Source: Acidimicrobiaceae bacterium
GTDB taxonomy: Bacteria > Actinomycetota > Acidimicrobiia > Acidimicrobiales > RAAP-2
NCBI GenBank assembly: GCA_003157945.1
Contig: PMFY01000350.1
Span: 369 to 5,558 of the forward strand
Reading direction: 5' to 3'
Length of the DNA stretch: 5,190 nt
Numbering within the stretch: the stretch's first letter is position 1; every line of letters begins with the position of its first letter. The position numbers and the translations under genes were made by a program. Below, piece after piece: positions 4,991-5,190 of this stretch. Under the pieces are notes generated by a model. The model was not told the DNA's origin, searched no databases, and saw only the letters and a list, made by a program, of their open reading frames with translations.

Positions 4991-5190
4991 CTAGAGCTCG
5001 CCGGCCCAGTCGCGGTCGTCGAGTATGGCCGACAGCCGGGACAGGAAGCGGGCGACGTAGGCGCCGTCGACGGCACGGTGGTCGAAGTTCATCGCCACCA
5101 GGCCGACGGAGTGGATCCCGATGGACTCGGTGCCGTCGGGGAGTTCGACCACCACCGGCTTGCGGGACACGCCGTCGGTCGAGAGGATCG
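4991..5190 (-). CDS. 2-oxo acid dehydrogenase E2 (dihydrolipoyllysine acyltransferase), C-terminal fragment
   Basis: The gene enters from the right edge on the minus strand and ends with TAG at 4991-4993; 65 whole codons are seen. The translation contains RKPVVVELPDGTESIG, then VAMNFDHRAVDGAYVARFL, and ends DWAGEL. DHRAVDG (5063-5083) is the active-site signature of E2 catalytic domains: its His is the general base for transfer of the acyl group between lipoamide and coenzyme A, and its Asp is the conserved partner. Family members form the core of pyruvate, 2-oxoglutarate or branched-chain dehydrogenase complexes and carry N-terminal lipoyl domains, which are outside the window. Which complex this is cannot be decided here. 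It lies six bases upstream of the lipoate-assembly fusion, so substrate protein and modifying enzyme are almost certainly co-transcribed. Confidence 0.93.
   Translation of the reverse strand, partial: ILSTDGVSRKPVVVELPDGTESIGIHSVGLVAMNFDHRAVDGAYVARFLSRLSAILDDRDWAGEL

Overview
The window is very GC-rich with strongly G/C-biased third codon positions, short intergenic gaps and cobalamin-dependent MetH, which points to a high-GC actinomycete. The LipA and E2 sequences look to me most like those of Acidimicrobiia, but that is an inference from remembered sequences and was not searched.

Layout. On the + strand the window opens inside the last codons of metH (activation domain), stop at 167-169. 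A 227-bp gap follows (170-396). It holds a short tandem repeat, two strong stem-loops that may terminate metH, and a TANNNT -10 element placed 7 nt before a GTG. That GTG starts a + strand gene for a small single-pass membrane protein with a long Pro/Ala-rich cytoplasmic tail (397-1182). An 82-bp convergent gap follows (1183-1264). It carries a degenerate 7-bp tandem repeat and a small hairpin. The rest of the window is a tightly packed minus-strand operon, read right to left: the C-terminus of a 2-oxo acid dehydrogenase E2 acyltransferase (enters at 5190, stops at 4991), a single 609-codon gene fusing octanoyltransferase LipB to lipoyl synthase LipA (4984-3155), an M24-family Xaa-Pro peptidase (3150-2002) and a short-chain dehydrogenase-like protein (1990-1265). 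Gaps between these genes are 6, 4 and 11 nt, so they are probably co-transcribed and translationally coupled.

How the genes work together. The E2 protein is a lipoylated component of a 2-oxo acid dehydrogenase complex. LipB attaches octanoate from octanoyl-ACP to the lipoyl-domain lysine, and LipA then inserts two sulfurs. Here both steps of lipoate assembly are on one polypeptide, encoded directly behind a protein that needs the modification. The peptidase and the SDR have no established role in lipoylation and may be passengers.

Main points of interest: the LipB-LipA fusion with a hydrophilic linker and an extra repetitive Pro/Ala C-terminal tail; the SDR whose catalytic Tyr and Lys are replaced by Ser and Arg; and the apparently leaderless membrane-anchored Pro/Ala-rich protein beside metH. 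I saw no mobile elements, tRNA or rRNA genes, or CRISPR arrays.
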